Assembly (NCBI GenBank): GCA_018296165.2
Contig: JACKQL020000034.1
Location: forward strand, 62,001-126,000
From: Termitomyces sp. T153
Lineage: Eukaryota > Basidiomycota > Agaricomycetes > Agaricales > Lyophyllaceae
Direction: 5' to 3'
Length of the DNA: 64,000 bases
A program made the translations under genes and the position numbers. Within the stretch, counting starts at the first letter, position 1. Every line of letters starts with the position of its first letter. The notes beneath the pieces are model-generated. The model did not search any database. It was not told the origin of the DNA and saw only the letters and a program-made list of their open reading frames with translations. This document shows, piece by piece, positions 43,632-54,736 of this stretch.

Positions 43632-43644
43632 GAGCACATCAACC

Positions 43645-43996
43645 CCCCATAAATTAATAAGTGTCTAAGTCACTTTCATAATCAGCATCATCATATTCTG
43701 TGGGCTCAATGTCAGCTCTCTATTGATAAGTAGTGCAGTAGTCTAGAGTTCCATTCACATATTGCATAACATGAGCTGATGCTCTCCAGTGAGCAGATCT
43801 GGAGTTGTTTTGAAAATGTACAAGGGGTCCAACTGCAAAGGACAAGTCAGGTTGTGTGGCTGCCTGAGTCCACATTAGTGAGCTCAGAGCCTTGTAGTAG
43901 AGTTTGTCCAGCATATATTTTCAGTCTTCTTTGGTCTGAGGAGACTGGGCTTTGATCAAAATAAGGCTAGCAAGTAGTGGTGTGTTTCAGTAATGA
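43645..43996 (-). pseudogene. Copia reverse transcriptase C-terminal fragment
   Basis: The minus strand reads AQSPQTKEDxKYMLDKLYYK, ALSSLMWTQAATQPDLSFAV and HVMQYVNGTLDYCTTY, then DADYESDLDT, the usual link into RNase H. It joins the piece at 45.6-46.2 kb upstream and the RNase H piece at 25.5-26.0 kb downstream in the same orientation. It is cut off by repeat R on one side and by R'' on the other. Confidence 0.85.
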
Positions 43997-45560
43997 TGTC
44001 TGTTGCTACCTAGCTGCTGTGCAGAGAATAAAACAACTTGTTGTTTCCCAAGTAGAGTATGAACAGACTAAAGAAAGTGAGGGTGCAAGTTGAGCTAGGT
44101 ACTAGAAAGCCTGCTAGATGCAGAAGAGGCCTGTCATGACCCACTCCCTGAACCCCCAACATCATTCCCAGCCCACTTGCTTCTCCAGAGTCCCTCCCCC
44201 AATGCCTTGTCAAAACCCCCAACCATCAAACACCCTCTGTGGCCACCTCAAGTAACTCCAACACTTCTTTGGCAAACCCCAACGGCCCCCCTAGCCAACT
44301 CCAACACCTTTTCCACAGCTGTTGACACTTCCCCTGACTCTCTTGAGCCCCTGAAACCCTTCCAACTGTTCCTAACTCCAGCACATATCACCAATTCATC
44401 TCCCTGGCTCACCTGACCTACTCTGAAGCATCACAATGACTCCAGAGCAACCCATGTCCTCAACTGATCCCATCAGAATATTGCCACAGCCTGCCCCTCA
44501 ATCACAACCAACACCTGTTGACTCCGCATGGCTCCATCAAGCTCTGCTGCCACACCCACCTACCCCCTAGAGCTCTGCAGTAGTCAGTATATAATCTGTA
44601 GAGTAGCACCTTGTACTCTAGTCTTGATATTACATTAACTGGTTACTTGTGTCTTGTATCTCTTTCTGTCTTTATTTCTATTTTTAGTCTCAAATCTATC
44701 TCTTCTCTCAATCTCATCTCATCTTGATTGTCTCTATTTCCTTTGTTTCTGTAAGTTCTTTTCATCTCTAATGTTAGTACAAACTCCATGCATGTGCTAT
44801 GATCCCCAAACATTCTTATGACAACTCCAGACCTCATCCATCACTCAGCCCTAGAATCCATCAAGTCTTGATTGATCCCCCATCCAACTCTGGCTCTGCC
44901 TCCATCACTTGCAAAGCCTCTGCTTGCCCTGCAATCTACTTGTTCCTGATGCTCGTCCAAGCCCAACATCTAATATACTTGGTCTTAGACTTCTCCAGAC
45001 CACTCCAGACTTGCTTGGACCACTTCCCTTAGCTTCCCCCTTGCAAGTCCCTCTAGTCTGTGCCAACCCTGGAGTGTTAGGTTATAAGCGCAGGGCATTG
45101 CATCCACCTAGTAAGGACTTGTCCAGTGTAGCTGAGCCCTGTAGTCTACAGAACCTGACAAGGCCCTAGGTTCCTAGTGCAAGGTCAAGGAATGGCAATA
45201 ACAAATAGGAAAAGGAGGGGGGGGGGAAACTCTATGTAAACTCAGCCAAAGTCAAACTGAGGTTGTTAGGTAAAAGGGCACTAGCAACATAATGCTAAAG
45301 GCTGGTGCTAGGGATAGCAAAGAGAGCATTAGCAATGAGGAATGAAAACAAAACAATTAGAGTAGTGTGTATGAAAGAAATAAGTTCAAATCAAGAAATA
45401 ATTAAAAATATAGCAATAATACCAAGAAAGAAAATATTGTCAAGTACTTTGCTAGAAGAACATCAGAGGGTGCTAGAAAAAGGTCAACCAGTGGGCTGAG
45501 GGCCTAGACTACATGTGACCATCACATCATGTAGAAACTGGAAATTCTGGAGGTTGCCAA
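43997..45560 (-). repeat. LTR-like repeat R'' (relative of R), split by a solo LTR
   Basis: Its minus-strand end, CAGCAGCTAGGTAGCAACA, matches the end of R'. A block near 45510 resembles the start of R (CATGTAGTCTAGGCCC versus CATGTGTGGTCTAGCCCC). It lies between two Copia reverse transcriptase pieces and is split at 44132-45160 by a solo LTR. The outer boundary near 45560 is approximate. Confidence 0.45.
44132..45160 (+). repeat. Solo LTR of the Gypsy1 family
   Basis: 1029 bp from TGTCATGACCCACTCC to CAGAACCTGACA with a perfect 5-bp target duplication AGGCC (44127-44131 and 45161-45165). No internal region remains, as after recombination between two LTRs. Confidence 0.92.
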
Positions 45561-45589
45561 AATATAAAAAAAGATAGAAATCTGTACTC

Positions 45590-46190
45590 AGTGAGAATAG
45601 GGTCTTATCATCAGGCATTAGAGGACTGGAATCCAAAATGCTTGAGCATGCATTCCAAGTATGCTCACTGCAACAAGTGGATGTTTCTAGTTGTTGGGTC
45701 CTGGGTCCTGATCAAAATGTACACTTAAGATATATAGTTTAACTCCTCCATATCCTTTACCTCAAATTTTGATCCTAGCTCTGTTTTTTTGGCCTGCAAT
45801 CCTTCTATAGTTGTAGACACTCCTAAATATTGTTGTTATAATTATCCATAATAGTGTGTTTGCTGGCAATCCATTTATATTTGAAACAGTTGTCAGCATG
45901 CAATGCAAGGTAGCCTAGCTTGTCATATGCCCTGTCAGCATTATGCCACCAGTTATGACTACCCTGAATGAAACCATATAAGGTTCTCTTGAGGTGTAAA
46001 GCCTTACCCTCCCCTCCTCAAAAACCTGGAGGGGGCCTCATGTACACATTGTGTTCCAACTTACTGTTCAAATATGCACATATAAAATTAATCTGCCATA
46101 CATGCACTCCCAATGCAGCCATAACTGCAACCATCATCCTCATTAACTCTAAGTGGACAACTAGCATGTAAGTCTCATTGAGTCCTCTCT
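45590..46190 (-). pseudogene. Copia reverse transcriptase central fragment
   Basis: The minus strand encodes MRMMVAVMAALGVHVWQINF, ICAYLNSKLEHNVYMRPPPG, GKALHLKRTLYGFIQGSHNW and VHFDQDP, the core of Copia reverse transcriptase. The segment of the active site (normally YVDD) lies in a badly decayed stretch near 45800. It continues the frame that stops at 58452, where Gypsy3 is inserted. Confidence 0.85.
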
Positions 46191-46382
46191 ATAAGGGCAA
46201 CCTCTAAAAGCTATATCTCAATTACACAACTGGCAGAGAGAGATCCAAAATTTATTCAGTACTGTACAGTGTTTACCAATACAACTCACCTGGTAGAGGG
46301 AGATACATAGAGAACAGGTTTGAGAATATTCTAGGCCAGGTGTGATGCTTCAGAGGCTTCAGAAGCATGAAAAACAACTATA
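46191..46382 (-). repeat. Gypsy3 3' LTR, distal piece
   Basis: Matches 58003-58200 of the 5' LTR (tacacaactggcagag, gatgcttcagaggcttcaga). It is separated from the proximal piece at 48622 by H2. The exact end is approximate because the terminal 30 bp are decayed. Confidence 0.8.
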
Positions 46383-48009
46383 TCTATAATATATGGGATG
46401 ACTCCTGGGAATGTGGCTGCGCCTATGCAACAACTTTTCTGCTTAGTAAGGCTGACCAAGAACCTTCCTTTTTGGGTAACTTGGCTGTTTTTCGCACTTT
46501 GAATAGGGAAAAACAGACAGCTTTGGTTGATAGCATGAATCTATTGTTTCTTCAAGCCTTAAGATTGATGTTTCAGGCAATTTTTAGCCTTTTTCAGGCA
46601 TGACTTATGTGAAATGTACTGTCTTTTGATGTACCTCTTCAAGCAACACTTCTCATGTCCCATGCCCATATTCCTTATATCAAAAAAGTCCAAGACAATG
46701 AATTTTCATGATCAAAATGGCCAAAGAAATGGCATAACATGTTTCTTTGACTCTTAAAAGTTTCTACTTATTCTTTTAAAAGGAGCATAGTTGCCCTGTG
46801 TATATCCCTAGGCAACTGTGGTTCCTGAGGGACTTTGAGAGGTTTATGACATACAATATGTTTTGACTATAAATCTGACTTGAGTCTGATTGCTGATAGC
46901 CTCTGACTTGGAAGTGTATTCTGTGATGTTAGGTGGTACCAACATTAAATTGTAAAATCAAACAAAGTGAGGCTATATTTGAACTGTGCTGATAGCTGTG
47001 TGCTGGCTTTCTGATTCCAAGGTGTATGGTTCAGACTTGAAAGTATGAATTCTTATAGTTTTACAGTAATCAGCTTGGAGTCAACTTACTCCTGATCATC
47101 TTCAACTTTTGCTGCTCTCAATAAAAATTTGACTACATTATGACAGCCTCTGAGAAAAGAATGGTGGGTTTAATTTATTATGCTACTATTAGTGAAGAGA
47201 GCATTGAAGATTGCTTTGAGATGGAAAAAGCTTCAGAAGGCAGTATTGATATAGAATGTGTAAAGTTGATAGTCTTCTGTTAAGGAACTGGAATAGGAGG
47301 TTTTTTGCTCAGTACTATGACATATATCTATGTTTGAATAGACTGGATTGCTACTAGCTATAGGCTACATCCTGCTTCTGAGGATTCACAGAGTTTTTGA
47401 TTTGAAGGTGTATGGTTTGTGATTAGATGATTGTATAGTCAGATATATCAAGTTGAAGACAACAGATGAGTGATGTCAAAGGTCTAATTGCTAAGTATTA
47501 GTACCATTTAGTAATACCATAAATGAGATTGTAGATATCTCATTACTCAGACTGCTTTCTCTGATTTGTTTCTCTTTAGTATATTTTGGTGTCCAAAAAT
47601 TGTCCAACATGCTCTTCAAAGTGCATGAGTAATAAAGGGATAGAAGGTGGAGGAGACTTTGATTGATCAATAATTCTAAATGATCAAGTATATTATAGAT
47701 GATCTATTAATGTTAATTGCTTGCAAGAGTTGGAATATTGAAAATCTAACCAAGCAAAGTGAGGTTTGGTCTGGATTTTAGCATTATGTTAAAAATAATG
47801 GAATACTTATAAAGGAAAGTTCATTTGACTGAGTGAAATATAATTGAAATGATAGTAAAGACTTATATTTATTGACATTGACAATGACAGGACTATCAAC
47901 ACATTGATTTAAAAAAGAAAGACCAAAGTCAGCATAGTGAAAGAGATGAGTGGGAAAGCCCATTAATATGACAATCTTAATTACTTTATTGAGGAACACT
48001 TATCAATAA

Positions 48010-48575
48010 CATGAAAGACAAACTGAGGTTGAGTTTAGATCTTGGCAATGAGTTGAGGAAATACAAAGACCTAAGTGAACATAGTGAGGTTGGGTCTGGG
48101 ACTAGCATTGAGTTGAGGAAATACAAAGACCTAACCAAATGTAGTGAGGTTGTGTCTGGGACTAAGCATTGAGTTGAGGAAATACAAAGACCTAACCAAA
48201 TGAAGTGAGGTTGTGTCTGGGACTTAGCATTGAGTTGGAAATACAAAGACCTAACTGAACAAAGTGAAGTTGGGTCTGGGATGAAGCATTGAGTTTGAAA
48301 TACAAAGACCTAACCAAACAAAGTGAGGTTGGGTCTGGGATGAAGCATTAAGTTTGAAATACAAGGACCTAACTGAACGAAGTGAGGTTGGGTCTGGAAT
48401 GAAGCATTAAGTTTGAAATACAAGGACCTAACCAAACAAAGTGAGGTTGGGTCTGGGATGAAGCATTGAGTAGAATATTGAGGACCTAACCGAACGAAGT
48501 GAGGTTGGGTCTGGGATGAAGCATTGAGTAGAATATCGAGGACCTAACCGAACAAAGTGAGGTTGGGTCTGGGAT
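48010..48575 (+). repeat. 58-60 bp tandem repeat array of H2, nine or more units
   Basis: Units begin gacctaac at 48069, 48129, 48189, 48249, 48307, 48366, 48425, 48483 and 48541, with a degenerate unit near 48015. CpG in the core (ccgaacgaagtg) survives only in the units nearest the hairpin; further units read ccaaacaaagtg or ccaaatgaagtg. The last two units carry the gaatattgag/gaatatcgag spacer also found next to the hairpin in H1. Confidence 0.95.
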
Positions 48576-48592
48576 GAAGCAAGAGCTACAGG

Positions 48593-48611
48593 CCCGTGCC
48601 AAAGGCACGGG
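48593..48611 (+). other. 3'-terminal hairpin of H2
   Basis: cccgtgcc-aaa-ggcacggg, perfect 8-bp stem, followed by exactly 10 nt to the element end. It is identical to the hairpin of H1. Confidence 0.85.
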
Positions 48612-48621
48612 GCATAGCTTG

Positions 48622-48865
48622 TAGTATATCAGAAAGAAAAGACAAAAGTGATGTGTCAGCAATTGGTCAGCACTGATATAAGCTGGTGGCAGTGCCAAAG
48701 GGGCCATGCTTGTCTGAATAATGCACAGAGAACCAGTGAGGCAAGAGGGCTAAAACTAGAACCAATAAATAGAAAAAAGGAAGGAGAACAAAGAAAAATT
48801 ATAACAGGGGAATCCAATGAGAACTGGAAGAGGAAAAGAGGGAACAAGTAGGACATCTCCTGACA
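48622..48865 (-). repeat. Gypsy3 3' LTR, proximal piece
   Basis: On the minus strand it starts TGTCAGGAGATGTCC and matches 58208-58451 closely (gtcagcactgatataagctg is shared), up to the H2 insertion point. Confidence 0.88.
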
Positions 48866-48899
48866 TCACTCCCCCTCTAGTGAGTGTCTTACTGTACTG

Positions 48900-50290
48900 G
48901 GTAGAAAAATTGCAGATTGCCTAGTCAGCTGCTGAGATGGGGTAGATGCCTGGCCTTCACTCTACAGGCATTGGGATGCCTGTAGTAGAAGTCCTAGACC
49001 AGGACTGGCACATGTACATTGGCCTGTGGTTACCAAGAGATGTCTTCAATGCCATATTCCTTCTATTTCACCTTGAACTGCAACTTCTCTTGGAATATAC
49101 TGTTATCTAAGATTTTCTCCACTTCATACTCCTCCTCATCATTGACCAAGACTGGCAGTGGAGGTGGCTTAGAGTGGTGGCCAGGGATTGGATCCTCCAG
49201 AGCTGGGGATGATTAGATAACATTGAAGACTGGATGCTATTGGTGTAGGCCTGCTGGGAGCTTGAGTTGGTATGCTAAAAGCCCAACCTTCTTCTCTACC
49301 ATGAAGAAGCCACAATGACAATGTGACAGCTTTTGGGATGGCCTTGTTATCTTGATATCCAAGCTATCCAAATACACACAGTCTTTTTGCTTATAAACTG
49401 GGGCTGGTGTCTGGTGGTAATCATAGTACTATGCCATGTCATCCTTGGCCTTCACTAATATGGCTTTTGCCTCCTCCTGTGCCCTTTTCATCCTGTCCAC
49501 AAACTCATTTACAGAGTCATTCTCAGAGGGGCACACCTGATGTTCAAATCCTATGTGGGGGTGCCTGCCAGTGTCTAGGAAAAATGGAGTCATCTATGTG
49601 GAAGAGTGAACATGGTTGTTGTACTGGAACTTAGCATCTGGCAGAAGCTCATCCCAGTCATCCTTCCTCTCATTACAAAACAAGCAAAGATACTGTTTCA
49701 GTTTCTGATTAATATGTTCTGTCTGCCTATCCTACTGAGGGTGATAGGCTGTAGTAGTATGGAGCTTTACTCCTAGCAGGCAGTACAGTTCCTGAGTGAA
49801 CTCTGCCACAAACTGAGAGCCCCAGTTGGAGACATACTCATCTGACAGACTCTAAAGCTTTCAGATATTCTTGCAATACAGGCTAGCTGCTTCTAAGGCA
49901 GAGCACATTGTGTGAGTAGGGATGAAGTGGGCCCATTTACTATAGAGGTTCACCACTACCATCACTGCATCATACTCATGAGCATCTGGGAGTTCCACAA
50001 TGAAATCCATTAATCCAACACTCTAGCAAGTAGCCAGGATGAGGAGAGGGTAGAGCTAACCCATAGGCACCTAGCAACAAGGCTTGATGTGGAGACAGAG
50101 ATTATAGATGCTAGTGTAAGTGCTTATATATTAAAAGATCTGTGACCACCAGTAATTCTAGGATACCAGCTCCAGTGTCTTCCACTTTCTGGGATGTCTA
50201 GCTACCTAAGGGTTATGGTGTTGCTCGACAATGCACCAGCAAAGTTCTAGAACTTTAGGCACTCATCTACATGCACAGACTTAACTCTGC
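48900..50290 (-). pseudogene. Gypsy3 integrase and chromodomain remnant
   Basis: The minus strand reads, in pieces, SDEYVSNWGSQFVAEFTQEL, LHTTTAYHPQ, RKDDWDELLPDAKFQYNNH, VNEFVDRMKRAQEEAKAI and VYLDSLDIKITRPSQKLSH, then a chromodomain-like KLQFKVK.KEYGIEDISW. The order core, GPY/F-type region, chromodomain marks a chromovirus. Many stops. Confidence 0.8.
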
Positions 50291-50297
50291 TTGCTTG

Positions 50298-52490
50298 TCA
50301 AGCTTGTAGAGCCTGCACAGCTTGAGCAACTGCATCCTCTTGTGCACTCTCTTGGTTTCCTCTTTGGATGTCTTTAAGGATGTTTGCCTTGTCCCCATGA
50401 ACTACAATCTCTTCTAAAGCATGGATGACAAAGAGCTCAGGCTTGAGGAGGACAATGTTGTCATTATCCTCTGCCCCTGTGCCATGATCAGCCTGCCTAG
50501 ACAATGCATCTGGTTTGCCCATGCTCTGTCCAGGTTTGTAATGCAGTGTAAAGTCAAAAGTTGGCCAGATACAGGCCAAGATTGGCATTGATTAAGTTTA
50601 TTAGTAGAACAGAAGTACTTGAGGTTCTTGTAGTTCATTCAAACTTATGTTGTGCAACCTCAAGGAAATGCCACCATTCTTCAAAGGACCAAATAATTGC
50701 AAGCATCTCTTTGTCATGGATCTTATAGTTCCATTCTACTGCATTAAGGCTTTTGGAGTAGAAGGCTACTGGATGCCACTTGCCATCCTCCTTTGACTGC
50801 TTGGAGAGGACTGCTCCCATGGCAATGTCCAAGCTATCCAGTTCAACATAAAAGGGAGAGTCATCATCTGGGAATAGGAGGACAGGTTTTGAGGTAACGG
50901 CTTGCTTGAGGGTACCAAAGGCAGCTTGCTGCAAGGACTCCCACCACCATGCTGTATTCTTGACAGTGAAATTAAAGAGGGGGTGTGTGGGGTGGGATAA
51001 ATTCTGTAAGAACCTCTGATAGAAGTTGACAAACCCAAGAAAAGCCTGCACTTCCTTCTTGTTCCTTAGCTCAGGCCACTCCACCACACCTGCCACTTTA
51101 ATGGAGTCCATCTCAGCCATTCCATGCAAAATGATCAAACCTAGGTACTCTACTTTAGTCTGCTCAAATTCACACTTCTCTGGCTTTACATAAAACTGGT
51201 ATTGGCAGAGGCATTCCAAAAGACCTGACAATGCTTCTCCAAGGTTTTAGTGTGGATGAGGATATTGTCAAAATATATGCAAACAACACATTCCACAATC
51301 AGACCACAGAAGATGTCTGGAAAGTGGCCAGGCTTGTGGTGAGACTAAAGAACATCACTAGAGGTTTAAAGAGTCTGTGATTGGTTCAGAACACTGCCTT
51401 CCACTCATCTCCTTCTTTGATGTGCATGTTGTTGTAGCCCCAACAGATGTCCAGCTTAGTGAAGTAGTGTGCACCTTGAAGGTTGTTAACAAGCTCAGAG
51501 ATGAGTAGCAAGGGATAGCAATTCTTCACTGTCATTACATTTAAGAATTGATAGTTCTGAACCAGACAAATAGATCCATCCTTCTTCTTAATGAAAAATA
51601 CTGTGGAGGCCATTAGGGACTTAGAAGGCTGTATCTGTTCTGAGCTAAGATTCTCCTATAGAAATGCATCCTGCTCATTCTGTTCATAGGGCACAAGTGG
51701 ATAGACCTTGCAGTTGGAGGGCTCTGCATCCGGTATCAGCTCAATTGCATGATCCCACTGCTTATGCTCTGGAAGTGAATCAAAGGATGCCTTGGAGAAT
51801 ACATCTTCAAAATTATGGAGATGATTGGGAACTATGCTATAAAAATGCTTGGACTGCAAGTTTGCTGCAAATGCCTCAGCCAGACATTGAAAAGTGGTCT
51901 GACTGGCCCAAATCTCTGCCACTGAAGGAGGGAGGCAGAGGATTGTAGCATAGATCCTATCACCTACCTCCATGATTTTATCCAAAGACTCTGAGTCTGG
52001 AGCACTGGTCCATTCTCCTTCACATTCCTCTTCCTCCTGAGATTCACACCCAACACCCTGGATATCCTTGTAGAGGGCCTCTCTATGAGGGAATGCCAGA
52101 AGGGGGGGAACACAAGAAGTTGAGATCAGTATAAGGGAGATGCCCAATATGACAGGCACACACAGCAGCATGCTCACAAACCTTGGCTCTCTGCTCCTCA
52201 TAGGCTTTCTCAGCACAAGTAATGCAATGACAAGGGCAATGGCTCATCTTCACCTCATCCTTAGTCCAGTCAATTTCAGGTTGTATTTGCATAACCAGGT
52301 GAACCCCAAGATTATGTCTTGTTTTTCCAAACTAGTGAAAGCAAAAGCAGCTCACTCATAGTCTTGGTAATGGAGGACCAGGTATACCATGGAGCAAATA
52401 GAACTGGCTTCATTGAGCATGCCATCAACATTGTACATGGGGATAGGATAAGATAGAGGGTGAAGGGTGAGACAGTGTCATTGCACATAG
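50298..52490 (-). pseudogene. Gypsy3 protease end, reverse transcriptase and RNase H
   Basis: From 52490 downwards: the protease second half with IPMYNVDGMLNEA and DIILGFTWL, a spacer (52216-51656) with FSKASFDSLPEHKQWDHAIE, the reverse transcriptase ASTVFFIKKKDGSICLVQNY and AHYFTKLDICWGYNNMHIKE, the thumb and connection LGLIILHGMAEMDSIKVAGV and VQAFLGFVNFYQRFLQNLSH, RNase H VAFYSKSLNAVEWNYKIHDK and the end GKPDALSRQADHGTGAEDND. The block around the polymerase active site (about 51240-51380) is decayed. Confidence 0.88.
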
Positions 52491-52660
52491 TCTATGTCAA
52501 GGAAGAGGCCTGTTGCTAATGTGCTCCTATACTGCCTAGCTGCCATGCAGGAAACCAAAAAAAGAAGGCCTAAACACTAGCAACTAGATAGGGTAGCTGG
52601 CAATAGGAAGTAGCAGGGGCAGAGTCAGTAATCATCCCAGAAAGCAAGAGCTAATAAGTA

Positions 52661-54267
52661 CAGTGGCTCAAAAAACTGTCCCAAAGTTTTATACTTTTTA
52701 AAAGATGACATTGGCATAAAGGAATGGAAGTATCTAAAATTTTGTTTAAATCATGTAAAATACTATGGCATTGCAGCTACAAATTGCATCTTAGCTTATG
52801 TAATTTAAATCAAAACTGATGGAGTAATGGCCATTTTAAAATATTCACTCATTGGGACAGTTTTTTGAGCATCTTCAACTTTGCAGATTTATCCCTATTT
52901 TAGTCAGAAATAAAGAGTAAGTTGCATGTGGGAATATCAACAGAGTCATGTGACCATGTTTGGGTATATTTGGGAGTGGTTCAAGTTGGTTGAACCACAT
53001 CTTGACCTTCAACCACCATCATGAAAGCTACTTCTCCTGCACAATGCTCTACTGTTGCTTCTCTCCTTGCTCAAGGGTATTCTCTGCATCAGATTGAGGC
53101 TAAAACTGGTCTAGGGAAGTCTACTATTGGGAGGATCAGTAGAGAGTTGGAGGTGGACAAGGAAAACCATCCTGGAGGCCATCCAGCTAAGCTTACTCCA
53201 TGTGATAAACAGGCTATTGTTTGACAAATCTCAACTGGGAGACTTGATACAGCTGTTCAGGCTACCAATTTTATCAACAACATCATTTCCAATCCTGTCT
53301 CTCCTCAGACTGTCTGGAATGTGCTGAAGGAGGAGGAGTATTGGTCTGCTACAAAGAGGAAAGTTCCTATGCTCAAAGCTAGATATAGGCAACTACAACT
53401 TAAATGGGCTCAAGAGCATCAAAACTGGACTGTGGAGGACTGGAAAAGAGTGTTTTGGACTGATGAGACAAAGATTAACAGGATTGGGTCAGATGGAAAG
53501 CAGTATGTGTGAAAGCTAAAAGGAGAAGGCATTTCAAACTGAACTACTACACCTACTGTGAAACATGGAGGAGGGAATAATCTCATGGTATGGGGCTGTA
53601 TGGGTTGGAATGGGGTAGGAAAGCTGGTAGAGGTGGTGGGGATCATGAATGCAGAGCAGTACTGTGAAATTTTGGAGGATGGAGCAAAGGAGAGCTTTGA
53701 AAAATTAGAGATGGAGGAGGGTGCCCACTACTTTCAACAGGACAATGACCCCAAACACAACTCCAAGAGGGCTAACAAGTGGTTTGAAGACAATAACTTT
53801 GATGTCCTCTAGTGGCCAGCCCAATCCCCTAATCTTAACCCTATTGAACACCTCTGGGAGTACCTCAAGGAGCAGCTTAGGCAGTATGAAACACCTCCTC
53901 ATGGTGTGCATGAATTGTGGGAGAGGGTTGCAAAGGAGTGGGATGGAATACCAGCAGAAGTATGCCAAAGACTGATAGAAAGCATGCCTAGAAGGATTCA
54001 AGCAGTTATCAAGGCAAATGGAGGACATACAAAGTACTAAATACCAAAATTAGAGATGCTCAAAAAACTGTCCCAATGAGTGAATATTTTAAAATGGCCA
54101 TTACTCCATCAGTTTTGATTTAAATTACATAAGCTAAGATGCAATTTGTAGCTGCAATGCCATAGTATTTTACATGATTTAACCAAAATTTTAGATACTT
54201 CCAATCCTTCATGCCAATGTCATCTTTCAAAAAGTATAAAACATTGGGACAGTTTTTTGAGCCACTG
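52661..54267 (+). mobile_element. Tc1/mariner element
   Basis: 1607 bp with 213-bp terminal inverted repeats (52661-52873 and 54055-54267) that start CAGTGGCTCAAAAAACTGTC. They differ at only about five positions by eye, and the element is flanked by the TA target duplication (52659-52660 and 54268-54269). The pseudogenised transposase lies between them on the plus strand. It is inserted in repeat R' and is probably the youngest insertion of this branch. Confidence 0.93.
53021..54040 (+). pseudogene. Tc1 transposase, three nonsense codons
   Basis: A single frame of 339 codons from MKATSPAQCSTVASLLAQGY to TAA at 54038. The N-terminal paired HTH has YSLHQIEAKTGLGKSTIGRI. The DDE catalytic domain shows VFWTDETKINRIG, HYFQQDNDPKHNSKRANKWF and SPNLNPIEHLWEYL, a DD34E arrangement of the Tc1 family. 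Stops occur at 53222 (TGA), 53510 (TGA) and 53810 (TAG). All three fit C-to-T change of CGA or CAG, and there is no frameshift. The protein is otherwise complete, so the element was inactivated by point mutation only. Confidence 0.93.
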
Positions 54268-54736
54268 TATGAGGAGTCAAGTGAGAAATGTTGCTATTAC
54301 TAGCCTAAGTCACTAGACAGTAACAAGAAGTTGCTAAGTTGCTGGATAATGGAAGGAAAAGAGATGGATAAAAGAGTTGCTAGGACAAGTCACTAATAAA
54401 AGAGAAACTAAGCAATAGAAAGAGGGTGAGGAATAGGAAATAAGTGAAGTTGATATACTAATTGCTAGCTGCAGTTGCTAGCATCACTATGTCATAAAAG
54501 CACTAAGAGCACCTGCAGTCAGTACCCACACTAGATCAAGTATGAAGTCATCAAGACTTTTGCTAAGTCATTAATGATGACAAGAGAGAGCAATAAAAAA
54601 TCTGAAGCTAGTAAGCTGAGAGCTAATAGGGAGAACAATACTCTGTTGGCTTCCTAGTTGTCTCTATGTACAGGCCATATTTATACTATTTGTAGGTATA
54701 GTATTTAGAAAGGAAATATTAGTTGCTACCAGCAAT

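Larger units (their letters stand above)
46383..48621 (+). mobile_element. Helitron-like non-autonomous element H2
   Basis: The element starts TCTATAATATATGGGATGAC after host A (46382) and ends GCATAGCTTG before host T (48622). The interrupted Gypsy3 LTR gives the empty site: the 5' LTR reads actatacagtat where here actata and tagtat flank the element, so the target was A-T after one C-to-T change and nothing was duplicated. The 3' hairpin and tandem array match H1. The interior (46500-47990) is AT-rich without a usable ORF and holds older, decayed repeat units near 46955 and 47745. Its last four bases are CTTG. Confidence 0.8.

Noticed and set aside
45214..45224. Poly-G run as a quadruplex or regulatory site.
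   Set aside because: A single short homopolymer in decayed LTR sequence; no further G runs with proper spacing.
45600..45612. The Copia pieces as four independent insertions.
   Set aside because: All share orientation and order, do not overlap in protein coordinates, and each gap is filled by a definable later insertion; a single fragmented element is simpler.
21929..48621. A single 26.7-kb giant element bounded by the two inverted array-hairpin ends (KDZ- or Starship-like).
   Set aside because: Each array end has its own partner end (TCTATAAT...) 1.7 or 2.2 kb away, and H2 sits inside a Gypsy3 LTR. They are two separate inserts of one family in opposite orientation.
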